Shown in pieces: positions 62,265 to 64,000 of a stretch of 64,000 nt of DNA. A model generated the notes under the pieces. The model worked only from the letters and a program-made list of their open reading frames with translations. It made no database searches and was not told where the DNA came from. The position numbers were made by a program, and so were the translations under genes. The first letter of the stretch is position 1, and each line of letters begins with the position of its first letter. The DNA lies in the NCBI RefSeq assembly GCF_003691585.1, contig NZ_CP033169.1:3224001-3288000 (forward strand), read 5' to 3'. The DNA comes from Biomaibacter acetigenes (GTDB lineage: Bacteria; Bacillota; Thermosediminibacteria; Thermosediminibacterales; Tepidanaerobacteraceae).

Positions 62265-63599
62265 CTAGAATATTCCCAGATACTGGTCAAGTTCCCACTT
62301 ATGCACCTGAATCCTGTAAATATCCCATTCGATGAGCTTGGCCTTCACGAAGTGCTCGTACACATGGGGTCCCAGGGCTTCCTTGATGACCTCATCCTGA
62401 GACAGGTAATCCAGGGCTTCCTTCAGGCTGCCCGGCAGCATCTCAATACCTGCCTCCAGCCTTTCCACCGGTGTCATGTCATAAATGTTGTTGAAGGTCT
62501 GGGGGCCGGGATCCATCTTATTCTTGATGCCGTCGAGACCGGCTTTGAGGATGACCGCCAGGGCAAGATAGGGGTTCGCCGATGGGTCCGGACTGCGAAG
62601 CTCGATGCGGCTGGCATTGCCCCGGGCAGCCGGAACCCTCACCAGAGCGCTGCGGTTTTTGCCTGACCAGGATATATACACCGGAGCCTCATAGCCGGGG
62701 ACCAGGCGCTTGTAAGAATTTATGGTGGGATTTGTTATGGCAGTAAATCCTTTGGCATGATGCAGTATTCCACCGATAAAATATTTTGCTACCTGTGACA
62801 GGCCCGTTTCTTTATCGTTTTCATCATAAAAGGCATTGATGCCATCTTTGAAAAGAGAAAGGTGTACATGCATGCCCGAACCATTTTCCCCAAAAATGGG
62901 CTTTGGCATAAAAGTGGCATAAAGCCCGTGCTCCGCGGCAATGGCCTTTGTAACAAATTTAAATGTAACGATATTGTCGGCGGTCCTTATGGCCCGGGTA
63001 TATTTAAAATCTATCTCATGCTGTCCGGGGGCCACCTCGTGATGGGATGTTTCCACATCAAAACCCATTTCCTGCAGAGCCAGCACTATATCCCTCCTGG
63101 CGTTTTCCCCCAGGTCTACCGGAGAAAGGTCGAAATAGCTGCCTTTGTCGTTGGTCTTCACCGTCGGATTGCCTTCTTCATCAGTCTGAAAAAGGAAAAA
63201 CTCCGGCTCCGGCCCGGCATGCAGCTCATACCCCATCTGGCGGGCTTCTTCTACCACTTTTTTGAGAATGCCCCGGGGACAACCTTCAAAGGGCTCGTTG
63301 TTGGAATCATAGATGTCGCACATGAGCCTGGCCTCAGCGCCTTTCCTGGGCTTCCAGGGCAGGATAGTAAAGGTGTCATAATCGGGCCTCAAATACATGT
63401 CCGATTCCTGAATCCTGGTAAAACCTTCTATGGATGAGCCGTCAAACATTATCTTGCCATCCAGGGCGTCTTCCAGCTGATCCACCGTTATGGTGACATT
63501 TTTGATTATTCCCAGAATATCGGTAAACTGCAGTCTGATGAATTTTACATCCAGTTCCTGAGCCTTTTGAAGAATATCGCTTTTAGTATACCTTGGCAT
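62265..63599 (-). CDS. glnA: Glutamine synthetase, type I
   Basis: ATP-dependent synthesis of glutamine from glutamate and ammonia. [78 protein letters not shown] and [17 protein letters not shown] are GSI active-site motifs. The length is 444 residues, the shorter GSI-alpha type without the adenylylation loop, normal in Firmicutes. ATG 63599 has TTTTGGGAGGGG upstream. A structured leader lies before it. Convergent with pdxR (8-base gap). Confidence 0.96.
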   Translation of the reverse strand: MPRYTKSDILQKAQELDVKFIRLQFTDILGIIKNVTITVDQLEDALDGKIMFDGSSIEGFTRIQESDMYLRPDYDTFTILPWKPRKGAEARLMCDIYDSNNEPFEGCPRGILKKVVEEARQMGYELHAGPEPEFFLFQTDEEGNPTVKTNDKGSYFDLSPVDLGENARRDIVLALQEMGFDVETSHHEVAPGQHEIDFKYTRAIRTADNIVTFKFVTKAIAAEHGLYATFMPKPIFGENGSGMHVHLSLFKDGINAFYDENDKETGLSQVAKYFIGGILHHAKGFTAITNPTINSYKRLVPGYEAPVYISWSGKNRSALVRVPAARGNASRIELRSPDPSANPYLALAVILKAGLDGIKNKMDPGPQTFNNIYDMTPVERLEAGIEMLPGSLKEALDYLSQDEVIKEALGPHVYEHFVKAKLIEWDIYRIQVHKWELDQYLGIF

Positions 63600-63710
63600 T
63601 TTACCCCTCCCAAAACATTTCTTAAATAGTATCTCCAAATAAATCTGTACAACCACGTATTATAATATAACATTTTTAATAGGAGCAGTCCAGTCAATGT
63701 AAGGTTTGAT

Positions 63711-63735
63711 AAAAAAGGAGCGGGGGTGCCGCTCC
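63711..63735 (-). terminator. Intrinsic terminator in the glnA leader
   Basis: GGAGCGG and CCGCTCC pair around a five-base loop and are followed on the minus strand by TTTTTT. It is about 110 bases before the glnA start. An upstream GGAGCGGG (63835-63828) is perfectly complementary to the 3' half (CCCGCTCC), a possible antiterminator. Confidence 0.75.
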
Positions 63736-63749
63736 AGCTTGTAAACAAA

Positions 63750-63850
63750 GCCCGCATGATATTTGCTACGGACACGCTCGCACGCCGTTTGCGGCAGCAG
63801 AGCTGCCGACGGCTGGGCGAAACTAGTCCCGCTCCATAATACATGCGGGC
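63750..63850 (-). promoter_or_regulatory. Structured leader RNA upstream of glnA
   Basis: Minus-strand GCCCGCATG (63850-63842) pairs with CATGCGGGC (63758-63750), a nine-base closing helix around a 101-base domain. Inside, GCCGT...ACGGC and CGGCAGC...GCTGCCG stack in a long hairpin (63813-63784). The element is directly followed by the terminator. It resembles a riboswitch or attenuator in layout but matches no class I know. Confidence 0.55.
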
Positions 63851-63869
63851 TAAAGTTTTTCAAAGGTTT

Positions 63870-63888
63870 GAAGCGGGGACACCGCTTC
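63870..63888. other. GAAGCGG/CCGCTTC hairpin
   Basis: A seven-base stem with a five-base loop, close in sequence to the terminator hairpin at 63717-63735 (GGAGCGG/CCGCTCC). It lies upstream of the structured domain; its role is unknown. Confidence 0.45.
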
Positions 63889-63910
63889 ATATATTAGAGG
63901 GAGTTTAAGG

Positions 63911-63939
63911 GTGCCGGGTCCGCTCTCAGAACCCGGCAC
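63911..63939 (-). terminator. Possible terminator of the gene ending at the window edge
   Basis: GTGCCGGGT and ACCCGGCAC form a nine-base stem 30 bases downstream of the stop at 63969. The following bases are CCTTAAACTCCC, a weak tail, so termination is uncertain. Confidence 0.45.
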
Positions 63940-63968
63940 ATCTATGTTAATAGGGAGGTGTTAGCTTT

Positions 63969-64000
63969 TTAGTATACCTCTGCGTATTCATCCAGTTCCC
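63969..64000 (-). CDS. C-terminal tail of an unidentified gene (runs off the window)
   Basis: On the minus strand the last codons read ELDEYAEVY then TAA at 63971-63969. A second open frame (GNWMNTQRYTKK... to a TAA near 63948) also exists, so the true frame cannot be proved from 32 bases. The GC-rich hairpin downstream supports a gene end here. No function can be given. Confidence 0.35.
   Translation of the reverse strand, partial: ELDEYAEVY

Noticed and set aside
63750-63939. ANTAR-type two-hairpin antitermination target before glnA
   Set aside because: The visible loops are five or three bases and lack the A1/G4 hexaloop required by ANTAR substrates.

Overview
The window is a chromosomal segment of an endospore-forming, Gram-positive, probably anaerobic member of the Clostridia (Firmicutes). 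The evidence is an alpha/beta-type small acid-soluble spore protein, spoIIR, a complete gerABC germinant-receptor operon, SLH-domain surface protein, ER-type SipW signal peptidase, T-box and PyrR-type attenuators, and strong purine-rich ribosome-binding sites with frequent GTG/TTG starts. I cannot name the species. I found no tRNA, rRNA, CRISPR array, complete insertion sequence or prophage.

Layout. 1-3.9 kb: a minus-strand surface-fibre locus (sipW, a TasA/camelysin-like protein, and a larger TasA-like adhesin) behind a cyclic-di-GMP-I riboswitch. 3.9-8.9 kb: a frameshifted metallo-beta-lactamase-fold hydrolase, a PAS-sigma54 activator, argS, a small membrane protein and a decayed PIN-domain gene. 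8.8-19.8 kb: a complete de novo pyrimidine operon, pyrB-pyrC-carA-carB-pyrK-pyrD-pyrE-pyrF, with a recognisable PyrR-binding loop and terminators in its leader but no pyrR in the window. 19.9-25.8 kb: asparaginase and a dicarboxylate/amino-acid symporter, a truncated lipoprotein, murI, a beta-propeller protein and a ferritin-like protein. 25.8-33.3 kb: sporulation and germination genes (ssp, spoIIR, gerA-B-C) with a basic amino-acid decarboxylase. 33.4-39.6 kb: ACT and UPF0210 proteins, then a sulfur-trafficking cluster (thioredoxin-reductase-like enzyme, two half-size YeeE/YedE transporters, two TusA-like proteins, LysR regulator). 39.7-41.4 kb: a T-box leader with a duplicated 3' module and an aminotransferase. 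41.4-54.6 kb: a roughly 13-kb minus-strand operon of giant TIG/Ig-fold secreted proteins ending in an SLH protein, behind a second cyclic-di-GMP-I riboswitch; four perfect DnaA boxes lie just upstream. 55-64 kb: LpdD-like protein, ilvN-ilvD, pfkA, pdxS-pdxT with divergent pdxR, and glnA with a structured leader.

How it fits together. The most striking point is that two unrelated cell-surface systems (SipW/TasA-type fibres and the TIG/SLH operon) each carry a c-di-GMP-I aptamer in their leader, which suggests coordinated second-messenger control of the cell envelope. The second striking theme is the spread of short palindromic or low-complexity repeats. They lie between genes, have entered the T-box leader, and sit in frame inside coding sequences (two copies in asparaginase, one low-complexity block in carA, one supplying the C-terminus of the decarboxylase).

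Caution: three genes are interrupted by single-base shifts, each at a short homopolymer run. This may reflect sequencing error rather than biology.
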